35,506 bases of DNA from Circinella minor. Lineage: Eukaryota; Mucoromycota; Mucoromycetes; Mucorales; Lichtheimiaceae. The translations under genes and the position numbers were made by a program. Positions 1 through 12,005 of the stretch are shown piece after piece; position 1 is the stretch's first letter; each line of letters starts with the position of its first letter. The stretch covers positions 1 through 35,506 of the forward strand of contig JAEPRB010000335.1 in NCBI GenBank assembly GCA_016758965.1. Direction: 5' to 3'. The notes beneath the pieces are model-generated. The model had not been told where the DNA came from and made no database searches. It saw nothing but the letters and a program-made list of their open reading frames with translations.

Positions 1-310
1 TCTTGTATCGTTTTATATGGGTGATAAAAATTTATAGACAATTCAATTTTAAAAATTAAGGCACATATTCTATTTGCTCGACTCTTACATCCCATTTTTC
101 ATCTTTCCCATTGGCCATATCCAACGTTTCTTGAATGCAAAATTACCAGGTTCAAGTGTTAATGCAATTAATTTATTAATTCGACGTAAAAAAGAAAGTT
201 ATACTTTTTGGGCAGCATGTTTAGCAGTATTATTAAAAGAGAATATAGCTGAAGAACGTATATCATATTATCTCCAAATGCTTAATGATAGATTAGCTAA
301 AAAACAATAA
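1..310 (+). CDS. 3' end of an unrecognised protein-coding gene (5' part outside the window)
   Basis: The last roughly 85 codons of a + strand gene run off the left edge. A plausible exon ends near base 20, followed by a very short GT...AG intron of about 40 nt ending at base 60, and a final exon closing with TAA at 308-310. The visible protein has a hydrophobic stretch (YIPFFIFPIGHIQRF), then a helical, basic C-terminus (INLLIRRKKESYTFWAACL ... YYLQMLNDRLAKKQ). There is no upstream ATG in the window and the reading frame closes at base 50, which fits a spliced 3' exon. I do not recognise the family. It is convergent with the Dicer gene, the two stop codons being only about 55 bp apart. Coding is fairly sure; the exon boundary is tentative. 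Confidence 0.55.
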
Positions 311-365
311 TAATAATTTTTTTATATATAAAATAATTTTTATTATTATTCCCAATTTTTTTTTT

Positions 366-3300
366 TTAATCATCATCATCATCATATTCTTCCAACTTCT
401 TATTACGACGACTTGTGATACTACAATTACAAATTGCTTTTAATAATCCAGGATCTTCTTCTAAACGTAACGATGCTTTAGCTGCTGCATTACGTCGAGC
501 TGCTTTAACATTATCAGCTGAACCTGTAGCAAGAGGTTTATCATGTAAGAAAATAACACATTTTTGACTATCTGCTGATGTTGATAATGTTGTATGATTT
601 CTATAAACAAACAAAAAAATTAGTCGCTTTTTTTTTTTTTTTACCTTCATAACTAAATAATAATAATAATAAAAAATTACCGAAGCATAAAACTTTCACA
701 ACCTAAACGTTGAAGGTCAGTAGTAAATTTACGAAGTGGATGAATCTTGAGTGTATCTGGTCTCACATGATTTTCATAAAGAGGGATCATCCATTTTTCA
801 AACAATCTTTCCACAGGAGCCAAATCAAATCCAGCATCCACAAACACGGCACCCAACATACTTTCTACTACATCCGATAATACTTTTGGCACTGTCAATT
901 CAGTCCAATACTCGCCTACAGATTCACCATTTTTATCCATTTTTTCCAATTCCAAATTAAATTCTTCAATCGCTTTCACCAATCGACCCGAATAATGAAT
1001 AATTTGAGTATGTAGTTGGTTACGAACACAAATAATTCCCAAGACATGATTATTGACACATGAATCTTTCAAATCAGTAATCAAACCTGGATCAGCTTCT
1101 GGATAAGTTTTGAAAAGATAACGAATCACCAAGAAATCCAAAATGGCATCCCCCAAAAATTCCAATCGTTGATAACAGGGTGCGGTCGAATTAGGTAAAC
1201 TGGCATGTGTTAAAGCTTCCACGATTGTTAATTGGGTATTAAATTCATAACTACAAATTTCTTGTACTTTTTGAATACTGACATTTCGTAATGCTTTCGC
1301 TTCAGCACGAGGAGGAACTTTGGTACGTGATTGAATATAAGTAGGTTGTAAATCGGACCAATGTTTGATATCATCAAATGGAATTTGCATTTGAATAGCT
1401 GTATGAAGACCTCCTTCTAAACCAGAACTTAAATAAGAAGCACCAAGCGTTGCTTCGACAACATCAGCTAACGTTTTATCAGAAAGCATATGGTGACGTA
1501 ATTCTTCAAGTGCTTCTGGATTATCTGTTGGAGCAACAAAATGATGTGGACGCCAATAACGACGATTAAATGCATGACTAGTAACATAACGATAAATTCG
1601 AAGACGTTTGGCAGCTTGATAGAGTGCTCGATTACAAATGACACGAATACGAAGACAATGAAGTTCACCTTCATCAGAGAATGGGAAATTGATATATAAA
1701 CGAATTGTAGCAATAAATTTAAGCAAAGAGTCTACAAAAAAAAAAAAAGTTATAAATTTTGAGTTCATAAATCCATGCAAAAACAAGAAACAAACAAACA
1801 AACATTTGTAGTGTCAATGCACCCTCCCCTCTCTCCCTTAATTTTTTTTTTTTACTTACCACCTAATGTTTCTAAACGTTCATAATTCATTGCCATACTT
1901 GCAGAAGGAGTAGTATAAGCTTCAAGCATTAAATCATCTGAAATCGGTAAATCATAACGAAGACCAGCTTCTTTAACCAATAAATAGGAATCAAGACGAG
2001 TCATAATAGATGGGAGTACCATAGCTGATTGATATACACTTGCACTGGCCCAAAATATTTTACAAAACTCTGGAATAACAAATGTGGCCGTTCTTTTCTT
2101 TTCTTGAGGAGCTGCTGGTGCGATTGGCATCAAAAAGTTCATGACTTTTTGAATGCGTTGAACACGTACCATAGGTTGATCCATCCTTGTTACATCAATT
2201 TTAAAATTATCCAAATAATAAGCAGCAAAATTTTCATAATCTGATTCTCGGATGGTCAAGTTTTCAGGAGGAGGTGAATTAGGATGTAAATCATGACAAA
2301 TTTCTTGGATCACGTAACGTCTTGAATTATCAGCATAATCAATTAAAATCTTATCCTGAACATTTTGTTCTAAATGATCCAAGTCTATATTCGGTTGTTC
2401 TTTTATAATAGTTTGATCAATTTCATTCCAATCAATTGTATCCATGGGAACAAGATCGTTGATTGTTGGATATTCGATATTCTCTGTATTATATGTTTTC
2501 AAGGGTGCAAAGAAATAAGGGAAATCGATCAATGGACATTGGAATTCTTTGTTGGTAATAGCTGAACAAATAGATAATGTAAATTCGGCTAATTTATCTA
2601 ATGTGGATCGATCGATACGGAAAGTGGTTGACATGGAACGGAATCCAATTTTGAATGGGTCACCTTTTTTATAAAGTTCAAAATCAGGAGTGGATGGTAA
2701 TGGTTTCCAACTGATTAATCCCATATGACGTACTTTGAATGGTGTATCTTTTTTTATTTCGACAAGAATGACAGTCATCCATACGTCAAATGGACCTTGT
2801 CCAATATCTTCTGGTTCTTCCACATTCATGTTGTCAATCGCATCAGCTTCAAGTTGTTTGCTTTCAGTTGTTGCGACTTCTGTTGTTGTTGCTGCTGCTA
2901 CGGTGGATGGTAATGGTACTAATGTAGACCCATTCGTCAAACTATTGGTTGTTGGTGTTATTGTTACTGGTTTTAATGGTGGGTTTGGTACAAGTCCTAG
3001 TTGTTCAAATGATTTCATAATTCCATTTGGTAAATCAATTGGATCATCAAGTAGATTCATTGTTTTCTTTGGTATAGTTGTCGTATTTATAGATTGGTTT
3101 GGTACAAGGGTTGTACTATTTTGTAATTCATGGCTTGATCCGTTCGTCAGTACTTGATCATTTGTTGATTTTAAATGTGAATTTTTGTTATTTTCTATCA
3201 GTTTTAATCGTTGTGTTACATGGGATAATTGTGATCGTGGTTCAAACATATCTATATCACCATCTTCCCGCCAAGAACTTTTCTATATTCCAAAAGATGA

Positions 3301-3373
3301 TAAACATGTGTAGGTGAGTTATAAAAAAAAATATCAAATATTTAGATCAGTGAAATTACAAGTTAATATATAA

Positions 3374-3409
<36 letters not shown>

Positions 3410-6142
3410 CTTACATGAGCAATCATTAAATCTTTATCATCTTCTGCTTTTACATGATCTTTTTCAATCTTTTCTTCTTCATCATTTTGTTCCCGTTCCC
3501 AAAATCGTGGTGTTCTTTTTTCATAAACATGTCGTCTTCGTCTACTACCAACAATTTGACCATTTTCATCAAAAATAGGAGCCATTTCACCTAAAATTTG
3601 TCGTTTCATATTTTTTGGACGTAAATGATCATCCAATGCTCCCAATTTATGTAATTCAATAGCTGCTTTATAAGCTGCAAGACGTTTTGCTTTTGATTTT
3701 GTTCTTGCGACTTCCGATGTCATTTCACGTAAAGCTGCATTACTTGGTAATCGTAATGTACATGTAAATCCTTCACCAGCAGGAAAAATATCAAAGATAG
3801 GTTGAAGTGCACAAAATGCATCCGAAGGTAATGATCCAACATATAAATGAATTAAAGGAACAGCAAAATGAAGTGTAATGGTTGCTCCTGAACTTGGTAC
3901 TTCATACCTACAACCATTAAAATCTTCATCATATTCATCATCCTCGTCATCATCTGCATCATTGTATGGATTATAAACACTTCGTTCAGGATGTTCCACA
4001 CAAAAATGTTTCATTTTCACTTCTAATCTTCGAAAATCGTCTAATTTGACACAATCACCCGAAATATTATCTTCAACTAAAATACAATAGACTGAATCTT
4101 CTCTTCTTGCTCTTCCACGTGATTGAATATAACCAATTAATGTTCTAAAAAAGTCAAATCTAAAAATTGTTAAAAAAAAAAGGGGGGGGGGAGAAGAGAA
4201 AATTTTAGTTATTAAAGAATTATGCGCATAAAATAAATAATCCCCGCCTTTTTTTTTTATACCTTATGACAACATTACATGGTTGAATATCAAGACCTTC
4301 TTCAGCAACATTTGTAGCAATTAAAAGATTTAATTCACCATCTCTAAATTGATGAATAGTTTCATGTTGTTTCTTAAATTTCATTTGAATATCTCCATCG
4401 TCATTCGTTCCATGACCAATTAAAATACCACTTTTAATTGTTTTATCAAATTTATGATATGATTTAATTAATAAATCCAAAGCAACGGCTGTATGTCGAC
4501 GTTCAACAAAGATAATACCACAAAAATCTTGTTTTTGTTGAAATATACTTAATATTTCCATTAATTTAGAAACTTTGCCTGAAAATAATGTCAAGTCTTT
4601 AATATCAGGATTATCAGGAGCCGCATCTCGTGCTAATCGATACGCTTCAACAATAATACGATCTTCTTCATTTAATTTATCTAATGGTAAATCTTGCGTA
4701 TCATCATGAATACGATTGGCTTGTTCTTTTAATAAATGTTTCCAAAGTCGATCACAACACCAAGGACCCAATTCTTTTAAAATGTTATCAGTGGATGAAA
4801 AAAGTCGTTTATAACGTTCGATGTGATTAATTTTGTTTCTGATTTGTTTACATAATTTGGTATTTTCGTATCCATCTGTTGTGGTATAAGCAATGGTAAC
4901 TTCTCTAGCACGTCTTACGACTTGTGCAATCGTCCCATTTATTGTTGTATAAACTCGACTATCAAGATTACGTTCTAATTCACTAAGAAAAAAAAAAAAA
5001 AAAACTAAATTTAGTTTATTTATATTAGATAAAAGAGATAAAAACAAAATAAACTTACAAAATAGCTTGTTCAACACTTTTAGCTGATTTATGAACAGGT
5101 GAAGCAGTCATACCAAAAATTTTTGGACGATCTTCTCTATTGCATTGTTCATAATGTTCTTTCATAATAAGATTATATGGATGTCGTTTAGTACAATGAT
5201 GACATTCATCAAAGACAATTAAATTAACCTAGAGAAAATTATAATCTTAAAATCAGTCCTATAATAATAATATAAAAGGAAAAAAAAAGAAACGAACTTA
5301 ACCTGTGACATATGAATAAAACCATGTCGTAGAGTATTAAGAAAGATTTGTGCTGTCATGACACAAACATCACTTTCTTCAAAAATTTGTTTCCATTTCT
5401 TTTCACTCCAATTATCAATATCCATTGCACCATACATACGTTCGACTTTAGCATCACAATTCGTTTTAATAACATTATATTGTTGAGGTACTAAAGGTAC
5501 TCTGTCCACAAGAAAAAATGTAAGTTTTGTCTAAAATAATATATGTTAATTAATTTTTTTTTTTAAAAAAAGAAAAAGTTAAGAGAGTGAAAGGAATAAT
5601 CAAAACTTTACATTTCTTCGTTTTAATCTTTCTTCTCTTTCTTTTGCAGCAATATGTTTAATTAACATGACAGCAATTAATGTTTTGCCACTTCCAGTAT
5701 CCAAAACAGCTAATACATTCTCATCTACTGCTTTTTGAAATAGTTCATATTGATAATCTCTAGGTGGTAACATTTTTGTTTCTTGAGGTTGTTCATCAAA
5801 ATCATCTAAAAGTTCTGGTGTATCTGGGTCTTGTAAATTATAACGTTCTTGTTCAAATACTTGATCAGCATTTTTAGCACCACGATCAGGTAAAGCATCT
5901 AAAAATTCTGGATCAATGTAACGTAATAATTGTTCTTGATCCCCACTATTCATTGTATTTTCAATCTTGTCAGGAATAAAAGGAATGATTGTGTTATCAT
6001 TATCTTCTTCTTTTTTTTTTGAATTCTTATTTTCATTGTTATTTATTATTGTTGTTGTCATATCAATGAGATTATTATTCGTTTCATCGTTATTATTATT
6101 ATTTGAAATGAAAAAATCATTTGATTGTAGTGTAGTTGTCAT
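366..6142 (-). CDS. dcl: Dicer-like ribonuclease (8 exons, 1700 aa, apparently intact)
   Basis: Exons on the minus strand are 6142-5612, 5530-5303, 5228-5059, 4982-4263, 4159-3415, 3282-1860, 1731-681 and 600-366. They sum to 5103 nt and every junction keeps frame. Domain order is canonical: an N-terminal Asn/Asp-rich leader; DExD helicase with Walker A DTGSGKT (about 148-154), [18 protein letters not shown] (about 260-264) and TASP; helicase C ending in QSRGRAR; Dicer-dimerisation domain; platform/PAZ-like region in exon 6; RNase IIIa (ERLETLGDS, split by an intron, and [14 protein letters not shown]); RNase IIIb ([12 protein letters not shown] and [10 protein letters not shown]); C-terminal dsRNA-binding domain ending in Asp5. 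The catalytic acidic residues of both RNase III domains are present. By family knowledge it cuts long dsRNA into small RNAs for silencing. The Dcl1/Dcl2 class is not assigned. It is divergent from the F-box gene. Confidence 0.95.
3374..3409. repeat. T-run/A-run self-complementary homopolymer in a Dicer intron
   Basis: Eighteen T are followed directly by eighteen A. The tract sits in the Dicer intron between exons 5 and 6, just inside the 5' splice site. Being self-complementary, it reads as U-run then A-run in the pre-mRNA and could form an A-U hairpin next to the splice donor. Confidence 0.85.
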
Positions 6143-6625
6143 TCTTTTCTTTTTTTAAAAAAAAGAAATGAAAATGAAAAAGAGCTTTTTTTTTTCTGTT
6201 GCTACTTTTTTTTTTTTGTATAAGGGGTTGAAAAAAAACGGAATCAATCCGAAATAGATCGGTTTTTTAAAATCAACCATCTTTAATTTGTTAAAGGTTA
6301 GTAAAAAAACCCGTTTAACTTATAATAAAGTCATATTGTAAATTCATTATATTTTAATTATAGTAAAGACATTAAATATGTAAATAATTTTTAAAAAAGA
6401 AACAAAAGTAGAGAAGGATTATCTATTATGAAGATGTTACACATTTTGTTTACATTCAAAATGATAATGATAATGATAAATAATTCATGCGGTAAACTAA
6501 AATAATTTTATTTCTTTTTCTTTCTTTCTTTTTCTTTTTTTTTTTTTTAAAAAAAGAAAAAAAAAATTACTCTTCACTACCATAACTATTCATTTATCAA
6601 ACGAATACTCTAAATATTTATAATA
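6143..6625. promoter_or_regulatory. Divergent intergenic region between Dicer and the F-box gene
   Basis: These 483 bp separate two start codons pointing away from each other, so both promoters should lie here. Poly(T) and poly(A) tracts flank both ends (about 6136-6165, 6186-6195 and 6521-6566), as expected for nucleosome-depleted fungal promoters. No clear TATA box or named operator is identified. Assignment rests on position. Confidence 0.5.
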
Positions 6626-7869
6626 ATGGTAACGAAAAGACTAAAATTAAAAGAACTCAAAGCAGAGTCAATTAAATCTGAAAAAAAAGGAAATTATAAA
6701 ATGGCTTTGATATATGCCAAAGATATGATTCGTCTTGACACTATGTACATGGATGGATATTATCGAAAAGCTTCAGTTTATTTTGGTCTCAAAAGATTTC
6801 AAGATTGTATTTCAGTTTGTGATGGAAAAGATAAAAAAGAACATAGATCATCTAATAATAACAACATCATTTTACGAACAGATGATTTTACTAATCATCC
6901 TCAACTTGTTCAATTACGACGAATGGCTTTAAAAAATTTACTTGATCAAGGAGGATTTAAAATTGATTTTATTGGTTCTAAAAATTCAGCATTACCTCAA
7001 GAATTGATCGACATGATATTTGAGTTGATTGATTTTTCAAGTTTTGTGACATGTACTCGTATTAGTTCGACATGGTGTGATATTCTTACAAATCAAGTTT
7101 GGTCTTCAATATTACCTAAATTTAAAACCGATGCATTGACTCATTTGACGGAAGATGAAATTGGTTTATTGTTAGCAAGTTTGCGTGGTGAAGAAAGATT
7201 TTCTTTAATTACAAGTGATGAAGACGAAAGCAGAGAACAAGCACGTCTTCGAATGTTGGCTCATATTGGTGATTGTAATATTTATTCACTTGGTAATTAT
7301 TATATTTGTATTATAATATAAATAGAAGGTATTATATGTAAATTCGTATATTAAAAAGAGAAAGAAAATAATAGGGTATTCATTTATTGTTTATGTATTA
7401 ATATACGTATTATATTATAGACATTGGTGGAGGATTTAATGATTTGTTTTTCCGTATTATTCTATCCAATACTTATACGCTTCGTGAAATTACAATCTCA
7501 TCTGCTGTTCTAACGTTATCCGTATCGTTAATACTTTCAACCCTCGTACATAGTCAAGTCACTGCTCTTTCTTTTACAGGTCCATACGAAGTAGTGGATG
7601 ATTTGGAATCACCATCAATTCCAGTATTAAACTCTTTATTACATCTTCAAATTTCGGATTTTCACACACAACCTTATTGTGATCGAAATCGAATTCCATT
7701 GTTTATGATATCCACAATTCGATTCTTTTTAAAAAAGTGTCCAAATTTACAAACATTGATTATTCGTCCATTGGAAAACAAACGTAGCTTTACTCGACTT
7801 GTTTTACGAGAAATTGAAAGATTACGACATGATAAACTAGTAACCCTTCAATTTTATACCGAAGATTAA
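6626..7869 (+). CDS. TPR-like and F-box domain protein (2 exons, 371 aa)
   Basis: Exons 6626-7292 and 7421-7869 join in frame (1116 nt) across a GT...AG intron. Residues about 13-65 look like tetratricopeptide helices (KKGNYKMALIYAKDMIRLDT, then YYRKASVYFGLKRFQDCISV). Residues about 121-165 form an F-box (LPQELIDMIFELID ... CTRISSTWCDIL). The C-terminal half is Leu-rich, reminiscent of the LRR-like region of Pof3-type F-box proteins, but shorter. By family knowledge F-box proteins bind Skp1 and present substrates to SCF ubiquitin ligases; the substrate here is unknown. The start is the first ATG after a poly(T/A) leader and precedes the TPR directly. The overall fold is confident, the Pof3 comparison is not. 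Confidence 0.85.
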
Positions 7870-8298
7870 AATAGTCAAGCATCTCTCTCTTCCCCTCTTT
7901 TTTTTTTTTCTTAATCATTTGTTAGTAATACCTATGTATATGAGGTTTTTCATTAAAAACCTAAAATGTCTTAGCAGTCAATTAAATATATATATATATT
8001 ATAATTAGTAAAAAAAAAAAAAAAACAAGAATTTGCTTTATTATCTGAAATAAATAGTAATTATCAATTTTAACAAGGAACCACAGTTTTCAATTCATCT
8101 CAATTCCTATTATATGAATAGGCTGTTATTGATATGTGAAATTGAGGTTTTGGGAAACATTAAGTTCAAATAGTGGGCTTGACGATCAGTAATTTATACA
8201 TACATTTTTGTGTGTGTGTGTTTTTTTTATTGAATTTACGTATAGAGCCAATATCCTAATTATCCATAACTCAATTACTTTAGATATATATACATATA

Positions 8299-8580
8299 TG
8301 GATCCCAATTTCAATACTAGCGCTGATGTTTCGATCGAGTTCAAGTATCCTTAAAAAAATATTCATTTATTCGTGCACGTTATATTATTCCTTTCGGATG
8401 TCTTGTTCAAGAAGACAATATCCAGTTATTCCTCAACTAGTATAATATTAATATTTTATTATTCTTTAACTTGTACCAGTTTTTGAAAGTGGTTTACAAT
8501 GACGTTGTTATTAATCATGAAATAGCGGAAAAGGTAAAAGAAGCAAGCAAAAAGCAGATTCACCGATTGACTGAGTATGT
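8299..8580 (+). pseudogene. Possible remnant of an unrecognised protein-coding gene
   Basis: Short peptide-like blocks follow one another on the + strand: ATG at 8299 starts MDPNFNTSADVSIEFKYP before a stop. A second block reads YSFIRARYIIPFGCLVQEDN. A third (about 8480-8575) reads VVYNDVVINHEIAEKVKEAS and then KKQIHRLTE. The blocks are richer in charged residues than the AT-rich surroundings would give by chance, and a GT is available after the last. They are broken by stops and cannot be joined convincingly. I do not recognise a family. This may be a decayed gene or chance. Confidence 0.25.
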
Positions 8581-10074
8581 ATATTTATATTACTATCTTC
8601 ACCTCATTGATAGAATGTTAATGATTGGTTCGATACGTAAGTATATTTTTTCACTTGAGTGGTTCTCATATATACAATCACTGGCGTTATTTTCGTATCC
8701 AAAAATAACCACACGAGTTGCTTTTAGTAATAAAAAAATAAATTATTAGATTAATATAAACCTCTTCTTCTTACACTTTGTTTTATACATTTCGTTTTAT
8801 TATCTACTACCTTTCAGAAGATAAAAACACACCAAAAAAAAAAAAAAAAAAGTGTGGTAAAAATAAAAATAATATACCGGTATTTCTTTTATGTTAGCTT
8901 AATGTATATATAAAATTATCTGTCGGTTTTTGGTCAAGGTAGGTAGCAATCATCTTAACCCCAAATGTTATTATTAACTACATACAAGCTTGAATGATAT
9001 TTAACTACGTACATTCTTTTGTTTCTTTTGTGACACATTTTTTTTTTATGTAACTAGGATTTTATTTCATGATTAAAACCAATTAATTATGTATTTGAAT
9101 TTAACTATTTTGAAACATGTAAACAACAACTTATTATAATCATTCTATTTTTTTTTTGTTATTGGTTCTATTATTATTAATAATAACAAAGTAAACATAT
9201 TTTCCTAATGTTTCTTTTTTCCCATCAGATACAAATTTGGGAAGTATAATATCCTCTTTTTTCCGTTACGTATTATTGAGATTTCTTATTTTAATTAAAA
9301 AGAACGCCAAGCATCCACTTTTTTTTTACTCTATGTAAGATGAATAGAGAAATAATTTTTGTCAGGTTCATTTTACTAAGCAACCGTAAACAAAAAAAAA
9401 TCATTTTTATCCTTTTTTTAGAAGAAGACCAGTCCATTAATTACAATAAGGTTTCCAGTTTCTAGTGAAAAATTACAGGGCACGTAACTCTATATACATG
9501 TATATTATGTAATAAAAGTTATAGTTATATAATATACATGGTAAAGTCCCTCTCTTTCTTTTTCTAATGAACCCCTGTTCTAAAAGAAATTATTACGACT
9601 GTGAGAATATTATCCATGACGTGAGTTATTTCGTTCAAATATAAAACTTTATAAGTTCAATATAAACTAACTTTTTTTTGTCGGGTTCAGGTTGCACGAT
9701 AATAACTTCAGTTTTTTCTTCATTTTGTACCATGTGCACAAAATAGCCCTATATGGTAATCTTTATAGTTCGTTTTTTTTTTTATCTGAATTTCTTAAAC
9801 ATTGTTGCATGAATGATGTTTTTACCTGAGAGTTTACATAAATAAAAAAAAAGGCACCTATCATTAGCTAGAAGAACCAGATAAAAGTAGATGAGATAGT
9901 TATCTATATTATAAGCCGTGGTAAAATTGAAAGAATAAACCATGATTTCACCGTGAGAATAAATAGCCTTTTTCGTAACCTGGCTGTTTTTTGTTTTCTG
10001 TTTTGCTATTGACATAATTTGCTTTTTCTGGTACGCAGAAAGAATAAATGCTTGTTAATTAATATATGTAGCGT

Positions 10075-10077
<3 letters not shown>

Positions 10078-10108
<31 letters not shown>
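10078..10108. repeat. Long poly(A) tract
   Basis: About 31 consecutive A bases, the longest uninterrupted homopolymer in the window. No coding remnant of a retroelement is visible next to it and I did not see a target-site duplication. Confidence 0.9.
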
Positions 10109-10113
<5 letters not shown>

Positions 10114-11293
10114 ATCGTTACTTAGTAACAAAAATAAAAATGTATTGTGTGGCAGCAGCGCGGGAAAAAGAAACTCTTTTTTAATTGAATGTATTTTTGG
10201 TTTTTTGTTATATTCTATTCATAATATAACATCAAATACTCTACGCCAATAAATAAAGAATAGAATATGTAATTGTTTAAAAAAAACATCACAGAATAAG
10301 ATCTTTATACGCTATTGGTCTTTATACACCAATTTTAAAAAATCCTTGGCTAAAATATATTTCTTTCATATGATTGGTTTAACCAACAAAATTTTTGATT
10401 ACAGAATTAGGTTTTGAACAAACAAAATAAAACAGAAAATTTAAAAGAGATAAGATCTAATATATATAAAGACGATTAAGTTTTCTCACGACAGTAGCAC
10501 CACTTTGACCTTAGCAAGAATTACATTGTCATTCTCCCCCCCCTCCCTTTTTTTTAAGTAGACTTAATGTCATTTATTATAAAGAGGTATATGTTATATA
10601 ACCCTTTCAATTTTTAGTATTCCGGGTTTTTTTTTTTTTTTTTTTTTGGGAATAATCCATGTCTCCGAATTATTCTCAGCTTATGTTTGGATACCAAGTT
10701 ATTAATGTACCCAATGAACAATTAAAGAAGAAAATGGAAAATCTCCTTCTCCTCCGCTAGTTTCTCCGGTTAAATGGCATTTTTTTTATCCATAATGATA
10801 GAAAAAGAAACAAAAAAAAGTTAGTACATAATTTCTCATTTTCTAAGTTAGAGAAATCACGTTATAATAAACTAATTTATTTGAAGGGAGGGGGAGGGGA
10901 AGAGAAGAAGAGAAGGAAAGGAAAGGAAAGAAAAATTGCTGAGAAATAAATAGAGTTTTGCTATGTTCAAGTCTGATTCTGTAAAGAGTAAAAAAAGAAA
11001 GAGAGAGTCGAATATTTCATTTGTACGTAACCATTTGTCAATAACTTTGTTCATATGATCCCCATTCATTACTGTCAATGCCAAATTAGGAATGATCGCG
11101 GTAATGAAGCGGATAAGACGAACGAAAAACCAAAAAGAAAACAAGAAACCATGGAAAAAAAATCGCAGCTTGGAATAAATGTCTTATATATATAATTCTA
11201 AATAAATTGAAAGAGGAAAAAAAAAAACGGGCTCTCAATAACGAAAGGGTGGGATTCTAACTCGGGATTGAATTTGTTTCTTAGCGCTCAATA

Positions 11294-11319
11294 ATATATA
11301 TATATATATATATATATAC
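11294..11319. repeat. (AT)n microsatellite upstream of the transporter
   Basis: An uninterrupted AT dinucleotide run about 130 bp before the transporter ATG. Confidence 0.85.
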
Positions 11320-11449
11320 TAGACATTTCGCTATACTTTCTTTTTTTTTTAACACTCTTTTTTTTTTTTTTCGTTCATCGGTCCATATTACCTCCCCACC
11401 CTACAACTCCCTTTTTTCTTTTTCTTTTTTCATATCAATTTAAATATAT

Positions 11450-11959
11450 ATGTCTGACACAAAAGACGAAAAAGCGAGTATAGGGTATACACCTGATTCC
11501 GCAAGTGCCACTTTTGAAACAGGTACTTAATAATAATAATAATAATAATAGTAACGAAAATTTTTTCATGATTATTATTCTTTCTATTATTTTTCAAATT
11601 AAGCTATCAAATAGAAACAATTATCTACCTATCAATATTAAAAAATTATATATTATATTTTATTATACATTTAGATTTTGAATTTGGCACTAGCGGTTAT
11701 GATGTAGATAGAACGAATGGTGGGACTGCATTTTATGCTTATTACAACATTGTGTGTTTGGTTGCTGGTACAGGCATGTTGGGTCTTTCATCGGTAATTA
11801 TAATTCTTTAAAAACAACAACGAACGAACAACAAACGACAACAAATATATATATATCCTGAAAAAAAAAAAAGGATCATGGACTAAAATAATATTAAATT
11901 GCTTTTTTTATTTTTATTTTATTTATATATTAGGCTTTACGACAAGGAGGTAAAGATAC

Positions 11960-12005
<46 letters not shown>

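Larger units (their letters stand above)
7870..11449. other. Gene-poor AT-rich interval with no supported gene
   Basis: About 3.6 kb between the F-box stop and the transporter start. No frame shows a recognisable domain. It contains homopolymer runs, including about 31 A at 10078-10108, a purine-rich patch near 10884-10935 and an (AT)n tract near 11294-11319. One weak coding-like patch (8299-8580) is listed separately. The last few hundred bases, with CT/T-rich patches at 11340-11430, probably include the transporter promoter. Confidence 0.6.

Noticed and set aside
10078..10108. Poly(A) tail of a non-LTR retrotransposon
   Set aside because: No reverse-transcriptase remnant lies beside it and homopolymer runs are common throughout the window.
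9782..11144. Small ORFs in the 9.8-11.1 kb interval
   Set aside because: Hydrophobic or Lys-rich translations of AT-rich sequence, without domains, splice logic or start context.
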